64,000 nt of DNA. Origin: CAYJDR01 sp964368965 (GTDB lineage: Bacteria > Chrysiogenota > Deferribacteres > Deferribacterales > Mucispirillaceae). Below the pieces are notes generated by a model that saw only the letters and a list, made by a program, of their open reading frames with translations, ran no database searches and was not told the DNA's origin. Position 1 is the stretch's first letter. The number at the start of each line of letters is the position of its first letter. The stretch spans positions 1-64,000 of the forward strand of contig CAYJDR010000001.1 of NCBI GenBank assembly GCA_964368965.1, in the 5' to 3' direction. Shown here piece after piece: positions 25,051-34,015 of the stretch. The translations under genes and the position numbers were made by a program.

Positions 25051-26211
25051 ATGGCGATATATTTTGATAACAGCGCAACAACAATGGTTGACCCTATTGT
25101 TAGAGATGCAATGATTCCGTTTTTCACAGAACTATATGGTAACCCATCTAGTATACATTCTATCGGTCGTGTGGTTAGGCCTCATGTCGATGCTGCTCGT
25201 GAGAGTGTTGCAAAATTACTAAATGCTGATGCTAACGAAATTATATTCACTGCAAGTGGGACAGAGTCTGATAACTTGGCTATCATCTCAACTGCACGTG
25301 CATTGAAACATAAAGGTAAACACATTATCACATCAGTAATTGAGCATAAAGCAGTGCTAGAAACATGCAAATATCTTGAAGCAGAAGAAGGGTTCGAAGT
25401 ATCATATATACCTGTTGATAACGGCGGTTTATTAGATATGGATGCTTATAAAGCTGCACTAAGAGATGACACTATACTTGTGAGCATAATGTTTGCAAAT
25501 AATGAAATCGGTACAGTACAGCCAATTAAAGAGATTGCTACACTAGCGTCAGAAAAAGGTGCAATAGTGCATACAGATGCTGTGCAAGCAGTTGGCAAAA
25601 TTGATATCAATGTTAGTGAGCTTGGTATACATATGCTTTCTTTTTCAGGGCATAAAATCTATGCTCCAAAAGGCATTGGTGCTTTATATATTGATAGCGA
25701 ACTACGTGAAAAGATCCAACCACTTATACATGGTGGGCAACAAGAGGGCGGCTTACGCGCTGGTACAGAAAATATACCTTATATTGTTGGTTTAGGTAAA
25801 GCTTGTGAAATTCTAAATGAGAGAATTCAAGACGATATCGCACATACAAAGGCACTTAGAGATAGATTTGAAGAGCGCGTTTTAGCTGAAATTCCAGAAA
25901 CATATGTTAATGGATGTCGTGAAAAAAGAGTTCCTTCAATATCAGATATCACATTTAGATTTATCGAAGGTGAAGCACTAATGGTATATGCTAGAGATAT
26001 ATGTTGTTCAGCTGGTAGTGCATGTACGTCTGTGTCTAGCAGTCCATCTCATGTTTTGTCTGCAATTAATATAAATGAAATAGATTTCCACGGTGCACTA
26101 CGTTTCAGCTTTGGCCGTTTTAATACAATGGAAGAGGTTGAAAAAGCTGTAGATATACTAATAGAAAGCGTAGCAAAGTTACGCATGATGTCGCCACTTT
26201 ATAATGGCTAA
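25051..26211 (+). CDS. iscS: Cysteine desulfurase IscS/NifS
   Basis: PLP enzyme that removes sulfur from cysteine for Fe-S clusters and thio-modifications. 386 residues. The N-terminus IYFDNSATT, PLP lysine K202 (SFSGHKIYAPKG) and catalytic cysteine C325 (GSACTSVSSSPSHVL) are visible; the long loop around the cysteine is the IscS/NifS (group I) type. AGGGAGG precedes the ATG. No scaffold gene (iscU/nifU) follows; instead an 85-codon unknown gene overlaps its end by 8 bases. Confidence 0.95.
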   Translation: MAIYFDNSATTMVDPIVRDAMIPFFTELYGNPSSIHSIGRVVRPHVDAARESVAKLLNADANEIIFTASGTESDNLAIISTARALKHKGKHIITSVIEHKAVLETCKYLEAEEGFEVSYIPVDNGGLLDMDAYKAALRDDTILVSIMFANNEIGTVQPIKEIATLASEKGAIVHTDAVQAVGKIDINVSELGIHMLSFSGHKIYAPKGIGALYIDSELREKIQPLIHGGQQEGGLRAGTENIPYIVGLGKACEILNERIQDDIAHTKALRDRFEERVLAEIPETYVNGCREKRVPSISDITFRFIEGEALMVYARDICCSAGSACTSVSSSPSHVLSAININEIDFHGALRFSFGRFNTMEEVEKAVDILIESVAKLRMMSPLYNG

Positions 26212-26461
26212 TAAAGCAAAAAAAGAATTACTTAAAGAACTTGAAGCGCTTGCGAATACTGCAGGCGTTAAAGTTCGCTATGAAAAAACTGATGCACGTG
26301 GCGGCATGTGCCAGTTTAAAGGCAAGCAACTTATTATTATTAATAAACAATCATCTGACGATTATAAAATTAACGTAATTCTCGATAATCTAAAAAAGCT
26401 TGATTTGAAAGATATATACATCGCTCCAAACTTAAGAGAGATGATAGAAAATAGTATTTGA
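26204..26461 (+). CDS. Small conserved-looking protein of unknown function linked to iscS
   Basis: An 85-residue, lysine-rich soluble protein. N-terminal helix KKELLKELEALANTAGVKVRYEKT, a central KTDARGGMCQFKGKQLIIINK segment and a C-terminal LKKLDLKDIYIAPNLREMIE are visible. The single cysteine lies in the RGGMC turn. I have the impression that similar small proteins occur in other bacteria but cannot name a family. It overlaps iscS by 8 bases, so translational coupling is likely and a role near sulfur or cluster metabolism is possible. Function is not assigned. Confidence 0.7.
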   Translation: MANKAKKELLKELEALANTAGVKVRYEKTDARGGMCQFKGKQLIIINKQSSDDYKINVILDNLKKLDLKDIYIAPNLREMIENSI

Positions 26462-26516
26462 TACAAAAACATATTGATTTTTTTTAAAATGTCTGATACT
26501 CTTCGTTTAGGTTAAT

Positions 26517-27539
26517 ATGAAGAAAATTTTAATAATTGCACCACTAATTTTTGTATTGATATTGATTGTAGGGTTCATCAACGCTAAGGATGAAACCAAA
26601 GGCAGTTTATTCTCAGATTATAATCATGCTTCTATGAGTGAAGCTGAATCAGCTGAAATAGTATCTTATGTCCGCTCTCTAAAAGAGCAAATGACATATT
26701 TTGATACACTATTCGTTGAAAACATCTTAACAAAAACCTCAGATATTGATGACTACATTAGGCAATATATCGACACTTGGGAACCTATACAGGTCGACCA
26801 CGAAGGTGTAGAAATTCTCCTTAATGCTATATATAGCCATGCACATAACGCTATGTATGCTAAACAAGTTTTAACAAATCCTTATCAAGATATAGATAAC
26901 ATAACGCAAGCATTTGAAACTTTGTCAAAATGTTATGCATTTATTGATGCTACAATTATGCACCTTTCACATGAAATCGGCTCAGATTTAACCGAATATA
27001 CACTCACAAACCAAAACGTAATTGACGCAATTAGCAGAACTGGTGGTTGTGATACGCTAGAGATTGAAAGTAAGTCAATGTATAGTGGCTATATTGCATG
27101 GTATATTGGCACAAATGCAATTATGAATGAGTATAATAAATTATACGCATTCGCAATGCTTGAAAATGTACATAACAACACCGAAAATATAAAAACTATC
27201 AAATCAATGTTGTTGCATCTTGAAAAAGTGGCTGCAAATTGTAATCCCCCAATCGAAGTTGCATCTAGGGTGCGTCGCAGTGTGAAGCCGTTCGGTGAAC
27301 GTTTTGATTATGTTGAAAAACTAGAAATTGTATTAGAGGGTAAAGGCTCTAAACAAACTAAACACACTACTGAAGGGCAGTTCCAAGATATCGAAACAGT
27401 TACATATTCTGGCGATATTCATAAAATACTTAGCGAGAAGCCATACAAAGAGCTTACTTACTATACAATAGTTGAGTTATTCGCTAGTAATGTATTCAAT
27501 CCAATCATCATTAGAAGTAGTGACAACTCTTCTAAATAA
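26517..27539 (+). CDS. Membrane-anchored protein of unknown function
   Basis: A 340-residue protein with one N-terminal hydrophobic helix (about residues 4-22, ILIIAPLIFVLILIVGFI) and a large, probably periplasmic, mostly helical domain. No lipobox and no motif I recognise. Weakly amphipathic helices run through residues 40-250, with a cysteine pair at about 143 and 180, and a more beta-like C-terminal part from about 265. It follows the 85-residue gene after 55 bases and precedes no further plus-strand gene, so it may be the end of the cysE operon or a separate unit. Confidence 0.65.
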   Translation: MKKILIIAPLIFVLILIVGFINAKDETKGSLFSDYNHASMSEAESAEIVSYVRSLKEQMTYFDTLFVENILTKTSDIDDYIRQYIDTWEPIQVDHEGVEILLNAIYSHAHNAMYAKQVLTNPYQDIDNITQAFETLSKCYAFIDATIMHLSHEIGSDLTEYTLTNQNVIDAISRTGGCDTLEIESKSMYSGYIAWYIGTNAIMNEYNKLYAFAMLENVHNNTENIKTIKSMLLHLEKVAANCNPPIEVASRVRRSVKPFGERFDYVEKLEIVLEGKGSKQTKHTTEGQFQDIETVTYSGDIHKILSEKPYKELTYYTIVELFASNVFNPIIIRSSDNSSK

Positions 27540-27576
27540 GCAATAATCTTATAATATACTATATGCTAGGAATGAA

Positions 27577-28116
27577 CTAATCAGAGTCTGATTGTTGTTT
27601 AAAGTTGTAGTACTGAAATAATTCTAAAATAACAATCGCCACAACAACACTCATATACCCTAATGTGCTATCAGCTACAAGCAACATATATATCCAACAT
27701 GCAGTTGTGACAATTCTCGTACCTAGTGGAGTGTTATATGATTGATAAGCTTTTTTAGAGTTATCATCTTTTGTGTTATAGAATAACAATACGCTCAAAA
27801 ATGCAAACCCTATTATCATCAGTTTAACTATTTCAGTTGCAAACAATACATAATAAAACATGCCGACATAAGCAACAATAAACAGTGCTGTGTACATTAT
27901 AGTGCGCAACGTGTGAGTTGTGTAGTATCTGCTCATAGGCTCGTTATATAGCTCAGAGTTCACGAATGATTTACACATCGTGAGTAGGGCAATGATAACG
28001 ATGGCATCTTTAAGTGATACATGTGCTTTAAGCGCAGCTACATAAATGATGAACCAAATAGGCACACGTGAAAATAGAAATATACCTGTAAATATAAGCT
28101 CTTTTAACACTATCAT
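27577..28116 (-). CDS. Integral membrane protein of unknown function
   Basis: A 179-residue protein with about five membrane helices and few charged residues except a central RYYTTHTLRT segment and a KDDNSKKAYQS loop. It begins like CDP-alcohol phosphatidyltransferases (LFSRVPIWFIIYVAAL), but the diagnostic DG-x2-AR-x8-G-x3-D-x3-D motif is missing, so I do not assign that function. The ATG overlaps the mutS stop codon (ATGA), so it is the last gene of the lapA-lapB-mutS run. Confidence 0.7.
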   Translation of the reverse strand: MIVLKELIFTGIFLFSRVPIWFIIYVAALKAHVSLKDAIVIIALLTMCKSFVNSELYNEPMSRYYTTHTLRTIMYTALFIVAYVGMFYYVLFATEIVKLMIIGFAFLSVLLFYNTKDDNSKKAYQSYNTPLGTRIVTTACWIYMLLVADSTLGYMSVVVAIVILELFQYYNFKQQSDSD

Positions 28117-30656
28117 AATTTTGATTTCTCTTTTAAATCGTGCAACAGTTGTAATGCTTGTATAGGTGTAAGTGAGTTTACATCAGTCTTTTGAAGTTCC
28201 TCAATAACTGGGTGCTCATTGTCAAATACGAGTATTGGTTGAACAATGCGTTGCTTAGGTTGGCTATTTGTGTTAGCTAGTTGTATGTCAGGTATCTCAT
28301 GTTTTTCAAGGTTTGAGAGTATTTGCTCTGCTCGTGCTGAAACATCATCAGGTAGCCCCGCTAACCTGCCAACATATATACCATAGCTTTTATCTGCTGT
28401 ACCTTTTATAACTTTGCGTAAGAATATGATTTCATTATCCCATTCTTTTACGTCAACTGTGTAGTTTGTTGCACCACTGCCTTCGCTAGCGATTTCTGTA
28501 AGTTCGTGGTAGTGCGTTGCAAATAACGTTTTTGCACCTACACTATTTAAGATGTATTCAATAACAGCCCATGCAATAGATATACCATCAAACGTAGATG
28601 TTCCACGTCCTATTTCATCTAATATTAGTAGTGAATTTTTTGTTGCGTTACGTAGTATGCTGGCTGTTTCAATCATCTCTACCATGAATGTGGATTCACC
28701 CTTAGAGAGGTTGTCACTTGCGCCAACACGTGTAAAAACACGATCAATCAAGCCTATTGTAGCAGTATCTGCTGGAACGAATGAGCCCATGTGAGCCATG
28801 ATAGATATAAGTGCCGATGTGCGTAAATATGTGCTTTTACCAGACATGTTAGGGCCTGTAATAAGCATAAGTCGTTCGTCATTTAAATCCATGTTGAAGT
28901 CGTTCGGTACAAAATCTGATATTTTGTGACGTTCAACAATAGGGTGTCTGCCGTTTTTGATATGTAGTTCGCCGGAGTTGTCAACAATAGGGCGCACATA
29001 GTTGTGCTTAATAGCAAGTTGCGCAAATGATACTATTACATCAAGTTCTGCAACTTGTTTTGCTAATAGACGTAAGTTGTATGCTTGGTCTGCGATATAT
29101 TTTCTCACATCGCTAAACACCAGGTGCTCGGTAGAATTTAGCCTCTCATCAGCTGTTAAAATCTTTGCTTCAAGTTCTTTAAGTTCTGGTGTTGTAAAGC
29201 GTTCAGCGTTCACAAGTGTTTGTTTGCGCTCGAAGTGTTCAGGCACTTTTGCTGAGTGCAGTTTTGATACCTCGAAATAGAAGCCGAAAACTTTATTATA
29301 GTTAGCTTTTAGTTGTGGTATTTTTGATGCTTGGCGCTCTTTCTCAACAACTTGATTTAGTAACTCATCACTATGCATTTTAATATCTTTTAGTTCGTCA
29401 ACAAGTTTGTTAGCGCCATATTTGATTATGCCACCGTTCGTTATAGTTGCAGGCGGGTCGTTTTCTATTGTCTTTTCGATGAAGTTGTAAATATCTTCAT
29501 GATCGGATAGTGAAAACGAATTGAACACATTTCCACAAGATGCAAGCATAGCTTTAATTTCTGGTATTATATTTAGTGATTGCTTTAGCGAGACTAAATC
29601 TCTTGGAGTTGCTTTATTTGAAACAAGCCTAGCAGTAATACGCTCGATATCGTAAACATTTTTCATCAAATCTTTTACAGTGTTGAGGAAATCTACATGT
29701 TTTGTCATGTAGTCAACCATGTCAAGTCGTTGGTTGATGGTTGCTATGTTTCTAAAAGGGCGTAGGATCGCGTTTTTTAGTGCTCTTCTGCCCATTTGTG
29801 TAGCTGTGTAGTTCATTGTGTTGAAAAGGGTGCTTTTAGCATCGCTTGCGTTTTCAACGAGTTCTAGTGTGCGTATAGCTACATTGTCTAGTATTAGGCT
29901 GTCATCATTCGATAGTAATACAGGGTGCATAAGTTTTGTTTGCAGTATTATATCATCGAAGTAATCAAGCGCCATGGATATAGCGTAAATATATCCTTTA
30001 TCTTCAATATTTAAAACATTTTCACTTGTAACATTGTAATGCATTAAAACTTTTGTGAGCGCAGTTTTATATGATTTAACAGCTTGCCTAACTTGGACAT
30101 GTTGGTCAGCTATGTCGAAGTTGTTGTTGCATATAACTTCTTTTATGTTAATGCCTGCAAACAAATCATTAGCAGTGAAAACGGATGTAGATTTTAAGAA
30201 AGTTTCACCTGTAGATACATCTATAGCGACTACATAAGCAGTATCAATTTCGATGTAGATAGATAATAGGAAATTGTTATCAAAGTCAGATAGTGCGCTT
30301 TCTTCAACTGCTGTAGCAGGGGTTACAACGCGGGTAACGCCACGTTTAACGACACCTTTTGCAAACTTAGCATCTTCAAGTTGCTCACATATTGCCACAT
30401 TTTTACCCGCTTTTAAAAGCTTGACAAGGTATGGCTCATATGAGTGATATGGTACGCCACATAGTGGTATTTGGTTCGCAGAGTTTTTGTTTCTAGTAGT
30501 TAGTGTAATGCCTAAAATTTTAGACGCCTCAACAGCATCATCTCCGAACATTTCGTAGAAATCGCCCATGCGGAAAAATAGTATCGAGTTTGGATATTCT
30601 TTCTTAATATCGAAAAATTGCACCATTGCTGGTGTAAGGTTTTCTTTGTTGCTCAT
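28113..30656 (-). CDS. mutS: DNA mismatch repair protein MutS
   Basis: MutS recognises mismatches and starts repair with MutL. The 847-residue length is that of MutS1. The mismatch-binding N-terminus (TPAMVQFFDIKKEYPNSILF with FFRMGDFYEMF) includes the F-x-E wedge, and the C-terminal ATPase has TGPNMSGKSTYLR, DEIGRGTSTFDG and ATHYHELT. The C-terminal helix-turn region is present. It starts 5 bases after lapB and overlaps the unknown membrane gene by 4 bases. Confidence 0.97.
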   Translation of the reverse strand: MSNKENLTPAMVQFFDIKKEYPNSILFFRMGDFYEMFGDDAVEASKILGITLTTRNKNSANQIPLCGVPYHSYEPYLVKLLKAGKNVAICEQLEDAKFAKGVVKRGVTRVVTPATAVEESALSDFDNNFLLSIYIEIDTAYVVAIDVSTGETFLKSTSVFTANDLFAGINIKEVICNNNFDIADQHVQVRQAVKSYKTALTKVLMHYNVTSENVLNIEDKGYIYAISMALDYFDDIILQTKLMHPVLLSNDDSLILDNVAIRTLELVENASDAKSTLFNTMNYTATQMGRRALKNAILRPFRNIATINQRLDMVDYMTKHVDFLNTVKDLMKNVYDIERITARLVSNKATPRDLVSLKQSLNIIPEIKAMLASCGNVFNSFSLSDHEDIYNFIEKTIENDPPATITNGGIIKYGANKLVDELKDIKMHSDELLNQVVEKERQASKIPQLKANYNKVFGFYFEVSKLHSAKVPEHFERKQTLVNAERFTTPELKELEAKILTADERLNSTEHLVFSDVRKYIADQAYNLRLLAKQVAELDVIVSFAQLAIKHNYVRPIVDNSGELHIKNGRHPIVERHKISDFVPNDFNMDLNDERLMLITGPNMSGKSTYLRTSALISIMAHMGSFVPADTATIGLIDRVFTRVGASDNLSKGESTFMVEMIETASILRNATKNSLLILDEIGRGTSTFDGISIAWAVIEYILNSVGAKTLFATHYHELTEIASEGSGATNYTVDVKEWDNEIIFLRKVIKGTADKSYGIYVGRLAGLPDDVSARAEQILSNLEKHEIPDIQLANTNSQPKQRIVQPILVFDNEHPVIEELQKTDVNSLTPIQALQLLHDLKEKSKL

Positions 30657-30661
30657 GTTTA

Positions 30662-31750
30662 TTACGATATACTATCGAATGAAAGGCAAGTGCTACAGTC
30701 TTCACGATATTCAGCATATTTTGTGCCGCATACTTGGCAAGTGCACGGTTTTATATTATCAAAAAGTGATAAAGTTGCTTTATCTTCAGTAAGTTTAGCA
30801 TATTCCTTAATAGCGATAGCGTTTTTATGCTCCTCTATAAATTGTTTAAGTGTTTTTACGGCTTCTGTGTGGTTGCCATGTAGTTCTAATGTAATAGCTG
30901 CAGCGATGCTTAACCATGCGCTAGAAGGCTGTATAAGTTTTGCGTTAACAAGTGTTTCGATTAATGTGCTTTCCTTGCCAGTTGTAATAAAAGCGTGCCT
31001 GATGTCTTCCACGTCTTTTACGTGGCGGATATAGTCGTTTTTAATGATTGCGTTATACTCATCAAACGCTTTAGAGTGTTGCCCATTTTTGCTATGTAGG
31101 CTAGCAAGTTTAAACCTAGCAGGTTTGCAAGTAGGCATTTCAGCGATTGCTTGCTTGAGTAGCTTTACAGATTTATTATAGTCGTTAGTTTCATTCGCTT
31201 TTGCGATCAAACATTTTGCATTAAAGCCGAATAGTGATTTGCCTGATTGCTTTTTGTATTTGTTTGAAAATGCAATAGCGTTGTCATAGTTACTGATGAG
31301 GTAGTTTGCAAAAGCTAGTATGCGCGTGTTATCTTCATCAGATGTATTTTCATCTTGAAGTGTGTTGATTGCTTTTACAGGTACGTTTGCTAGCAGGTAG
31401 TTATCTGCTAGTTCAGTTTTTAAATACCTTTTATATTGTGCGTCAAGCTCTTTGTTTAATAGCATAACTTCAAGGATTTGTGCCGCTTTCATATAGTCAT
31501 TTTGCTTTTTATAAATGAGTGCAACCATTAAGAATATCTCAGGTGGACAGCCATCTTTTTCAGCAATAGCACGTAGTTCGCTTAATGCTTGGTCGTAGCT
31601 TTCGTTGAAGTATGTGATAAAGCCTTTTGCAATCGATGGTCTAGCGTTTTTCTTTTTGCCAGCTCTGGATTTGATAGCAAATGCAAGCCCGATGATAACA
31701 ACTGCAATCAATAAGGCTATAGCGATACTAATTTGTTGTGTAGTATACAT
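30662..31750 (-). CDS. lapB: TPR protein with C-terminal rubredoxin-like zinc ribbon, LapB-like
   Basis: LapB (YciM) is an inner-membrane tetratricopeptide protein which, in E. coli, guides FtsH-dependent control of LpxC and LPS assembly. This 362-residue protein has the same layout: N-terminal membrane helix (about 7-27), cytoplasmic TPR repeats from about 45 to 330, and a C-terminal metal knuckle with CQVCG and CSTC. The neighbour downstream of lapA strongly supports the assignment, since lapA and lapB are paired in E. coli. Repeats are diverged, so I hold this at moderate-high confidence. Confidence 0.82.
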   Translation of the reverse strand: MYTTQQISIAIALLIAVVIIGLAFAIKSRAGKKKNARPSIAKGFITYFNESYDQALSELRAIAEKDGCPPEIFLMVALIYKKQNDYMKAAQILEVMLLNKELDAQYKRYLKTELADNYLLANVPVKAINTLQDENTSDEDNTRILAFANYLISNYDNAIAFSNKYKKQSGKSLFGFNAKCLIAKANETNDYNKSVKLLKQAIAEMPTCKPARFKLASLHSKNGQHSKAFDEYNAIIKNDYIRHVKDVEDIRHAFITTGKESTLIETLVNAKLIQPSSAWLSIAAAITLELHGNHTEAVKTLKQFIEEHKNAIAIKEYAKLTEDKATLSLFDNIKPCTCQVCGTKYAEYREDCSTCLSFDSIS

Positions 31751-31759
31751 GTCGATACC

Positions 31760-32101
31760 CTATAGGTTATTATTTGGTGTAGTGTCAGTGTTCGCAATTT
31801 CAGCAGGTTTGTTATCAGTAAGTGTTAGGTTTTTTAGCCTTGATATTTCTTTATCGTATTCCGCGATATTCTTTTTGAGTTTTTTGATTTCTCTGCTGTG
31901 TGCAAAGTAGTCGCTAAGCATGAATAACGCACCTAAAAGAAAGCCAGCAAAAACACATAAAAGAGTGAATAAAAACATCGGCATAGTAAGTGGCATAGAG
32001 TTGAAAAACAGTTTAATTGATGTTGGCTCATTATTGACAACAGCAAAGATAATTAGGTATGCAACAAGTGCAGCTTTGATAAGTGTAGTGATAAATTTCA
32101 T
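31760..32101 (-). CDS. lapA: LapA-like small membrane protein (DUF1049)
   Basis: A 113-residue protein with two membrane helices (about 8-26 and 40-62) separated by NNEPTSIKLFF, then a coiled coil (REIKKLKKNIAEYDKEISRL) and a disordered tail. This is the LapA (YciS) pattern. It lies 9 bases before lapB, and the two proteins are expected to work together in LPS assembly control. The stop of the HIT gene shares a base with its ATG region. Confidence 0.82.
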   Translation of the reverse strand: MKFITTLIKAALVAYLIIFAVVNNEPTSIKLFFNSMPLTMPMFLFTLLCVFAGFLLGALFMLSDYFAHSREIKKLKKNIAEYDKEISRLKNLTLTDNKPAEIANTDTTPNNNL

Positions 32102-32601
32102 TATTTTACCTCATTTTTTATAGCATTATAAATTTTGTCATAAGTGTCGTTAATATGTTCAGATATAACTCTTGTATCAGCAACAACAGGCATAAAGTTT
32201 GTGTCGCCAGACCATCTTGGAACAATGTGCATATGCATATGGTCAGCAATGCCAGCACCGCCAGCACGCCCTAAGTTTAGCCCTGTGTTAAAGCCTTCAG
32301 GGTTCATAACTTTGCGTAATATTGCAACCATAGAACGTACTTGGTCCATCATGTCCATAGCTTCGTTATCATCAAGTAGGCAAATATCAGAGATATGCCT
32401 ATATGGGATAACCATAAGGTGCCCGTTATTGTATGGATATAAGTTCATTATAGTGAAGCAATGCTCGCCACGGTATAAGATGAGATTTTTTTTGTCATCA
32501 TCTTCTTTTGGCTTGTTGCAAAATATACAACCTTCGTCATTTTTATCAATTTTAGTAATGTAGGGCATGCGCCATGTTGCCCACAAACGTTCCTTTGCCA
32601 T
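32101..32601 (-). CDS. HIT-family nucleotide hydrolase/phosphorylase
   Basis: A 166-residue histidine triad protein. The triad HMHMHIVPRW holds the nucleophilic histidine. The N-terminal CIFCNK pair and LWATWRMPYI are typical of the Ap4A phosphorylase-like HIT group found next to conserved housekeeping genes. It likely hydrolyses or phosphorolyses dinucleoside polyphosphates or nucleoside phosphoramidates. I start at the ATG 32601; an in-frame TTG one codon earlier is also possible. First gene of the lapA-lapB-mutS run. Confidence 0.88.
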   Translation of the reverse strand: MAKERLWATWRMPYITKIDKNDEGCIFCNKPKEDDDKKNLILYRGEHCFTIMNLYPYNNGHLMVIPYRHISDICLLDDNEAMDMMDQVRSMVAILRKVMNPEGFNTGLNLGRAGGAGIADHMHMHIVPRWSGDTNFMPVVADTRVISEHINDTYDKIYNAIKNEVK

Positions 32602-32626
32602 CAATCACATCCGTAACATTTTACAT

Positions 32627-32655
32627 ATAATAACAGATTTAATAAAAGTGTTCAA
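32627..32655 (-). promoter_or_regulatory. Sigma-70-type promoter for the HIT-lapA-lapB-mutS operon
   Basis: Minus-strand TTGAAC (32655-32650), a 17-base spacer and TATTAT (32632-32627) lie about 26 bases before the HIT ATG. Both boxes match at 5 of 6 positions and the spacing is ideal. Confidence 0.65.
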
Positions 32656-32761
32656 CAATTGTTTGCAGTTTTTTAATATTCAACAATGCTGATGTAGTAG
32701 TTGAAAAATGTAAAAAAACATGATATGGTGATATGTCTTATAACCTAAGGAGGCTCTATAC

Positions 32762-33718
32762 ATGAAGAAAATAGCTGTTTTGACAAGTGGTGGTGATAGC
32801 CCAGGTATGAATGCTGCGATTAGAGCAGCTGTGCGCACAGCTCTTAGCCATGGCGTTACACCTTATGGCGTAATGCGTGGGTATAAAGGTATGATAGAGA
32901 ACGATATAGAAGAACTCAGGCACTGTGATGTATCAAACATACTTTCAAAAGGTGGCACAATGTTGCAAAGTGCTAGAAGCCTTAATTTTAAAACTCCTGA
33001 AGGTCAAAGGCAAGCTATTGATAATTTACACAAACATGGTATAGAAGGTTTAGTTGTTATTGGTGGTGACGGCTCGCTTACGGGTGCAAAGGTGTTATCA
33101 GACCAATGCAGTATAAAAAATATTGGTATACCAGGTTCGATTGATAACGATATTGTTGGCACTGATATGTCGCTAGGTGTTGATAGTGCTTTAGATGTTA
33201 TCGTTAATAGTATAGATATGATAAATAATACAGCGGCATCACATAGGCGTACATTTATTATTGAGGTTATGGGTAGGCATTGCGGTTATTTGGCCTTAGC
33301 TTCTGCAATAGCAACAGGTGCAGATGCAGTTATTGTGCCAGAGTATGAGCCAGATATTGATGGCATAGTTACTAAGTTTAAGAAACGCCATGCCGAAGGT
33401 AAAACAAGGAATATATTAGTGCTTGCAGAAGGTGCGGGTGAAGCGGCCATTGTTGCAAAACAATTTGAAGCAGCTGGGCTTGACTCAAGAGTGACTGTGC
33501 TAGGGCATATCCAAAGAGGTGGTACTCCTACACCGTTTGATAGAATACTTGGCTCACGCATGGGTAGTGTGGCTGTTGAAGCATTATTGGCTGGCGAAAC
33601 AGGCATGATGACTGGCTTGCAAGGCAACGATATAAAACTTGTGCCTTACGCTGATGTATTGCACCAAAAAAATAAATTACGTAAAACAGATCTACAATTA
33701 TTAGAAATGATTGAATAA
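32762..33718 (+). CDS. pfkA: ATP-dependent 6-phosphofructokinase PfkA
   Basis: Commits fructose 6-phosphate to glycolysis. The 318-residue length is that of the bacterial homotetramer. GGDSPGMNAA, VIGGDGSLTGA, IPGSIDNDI, MGRHCGYLA and HIQRGGTPTPFDR are all present. The glycine after GGD and the glycine before SIDND are the residues of ATP-dependent enzymes; pyrophosphate-dependent forms have Asp and Lys. AAGGAGG precedes the ATG by 9 bases. The gene is monocistronic and ends in a hairpin terminator. Confidence 0.95.
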   Translation: MKKIAVLTSGGDSPGMNAAIRAAVRTALSHGVTPYGVMRGYKGMIENDIEELRHCDVSNILSKGGTMLQSARSLNFKTPEGQRQAIDNLHKHGIEGLVVIGGDGSLTGAKVLSDQCSIKNIGIPGSIDNDIVGTDMSLGVDSALDVIVNSIDMINNTAASHRRTFIIEVMGRHCGYLALASAIATGADAVIVPEYEPDIDGIVTKFKKRHAEGKTRNILVLAEGAGEAAIVAKQFEAAGLDSRVTVLGHIQRGGTPTPFDRILGSRMGSVAVEALLAGETGMMTGLQGNDIKLVPYADVLHQKNKLRKTDLQLLEMIE

Positions 33719-33722
33719 CTCC

Positions 33723-33755
33723 AAAAGGGCTGCATTTGCAGTCCTTTTATTTTTT
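33723..33755 (+). terminator. Intrinsic terminator after pfkA
   Basis: Arms AAAAGGGCTGCA (33723-33734) and TGCAGTCCTTTT (33737-33748) pair with a single G-T wobble, followed by a T-rich tract. Confidence 0.88.
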
Positions 33756-33777
33756 GTGCTTATGAATGTATATGCAC

Positions 33778-33806
33778 TTGACAAAGAAATTAAAAAAATA
33801 TAATAT
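33778..33806 (+). promoter_or_regulatory. Promoter for the cobalamin riboswitch and cbi/cob operon
   Basis: Perfect TTGACA (33778-33783) followed by TATAAT at 33799-33804 (15-base spacer) or TAATAT at 33801-33806 (17-base spacer). Transcription would begin just upstream of the riboswitch P1 stem. Confidence 0.65.
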
Positions 33807-33828
33807 GATTGCACAATTTAATAGCTGA

Positions 33829-34015
33829 TTATCGGTTGCTTTTTAGCATTTGAAAGGGAATTAGGTGAAAATCCTAAGCAGTCCTGCTGCCGTATTGACG
33901 AGGCTATATCCACTATAACAAGCATGTAATTTTGTTTGTTATGCGCCACTTAGTTGCAAGTACTAGGGAAGGCGGATATTAGCTGTTGACTCTGAGTCGG
34001 AAGACCTACCGATAT
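33829..34015 (+). promoter_or_regulatory. Cobalamin riboswitch upstream of cbiM
   Basis: This RNA binds adenosylcobalamin and shuts off the biosynthetic operon. The P1 stem pairs TATCGGT (33830-33836) with ACCGATA (34008-34014). The core contains the conserved GGTGAAAATCC segment around 33857-33868 and the B12-box-like AGTCGGAAGACCTACC (33995-34010). Between the core and the cbiM ATG are three further hairpins (34018-34033, 34043-34059, 34085-34109) with no T tract after any of them, so control of translation start is more likely than intrinsic termination. cbiM has a consensus AGGAGG at 34128-34133. Confidence 0.9.

Noticed and set aside
27579..27593. AATCAGA-G-TCTGATT hairpin as a terminator between convergent genes
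   Set aside because: It lies in the last codons of the membrane protein gene, the loop is too small and there is no clear T tract on the needed side.
27577..28116. CDP-alcohol phosphatidyltransferase (PgsA-like) assignment for the protein after mutS
   Set aside because: The N-terminus looks similar but the essential DG-x2-AR...D...D motif is absent.
32762..33718. Pyrophosphate-dependent phosphofructokinase
   Set aside because: The residues that decide the phosphate donor are both glycine, as in ATP-dependent enzymes.
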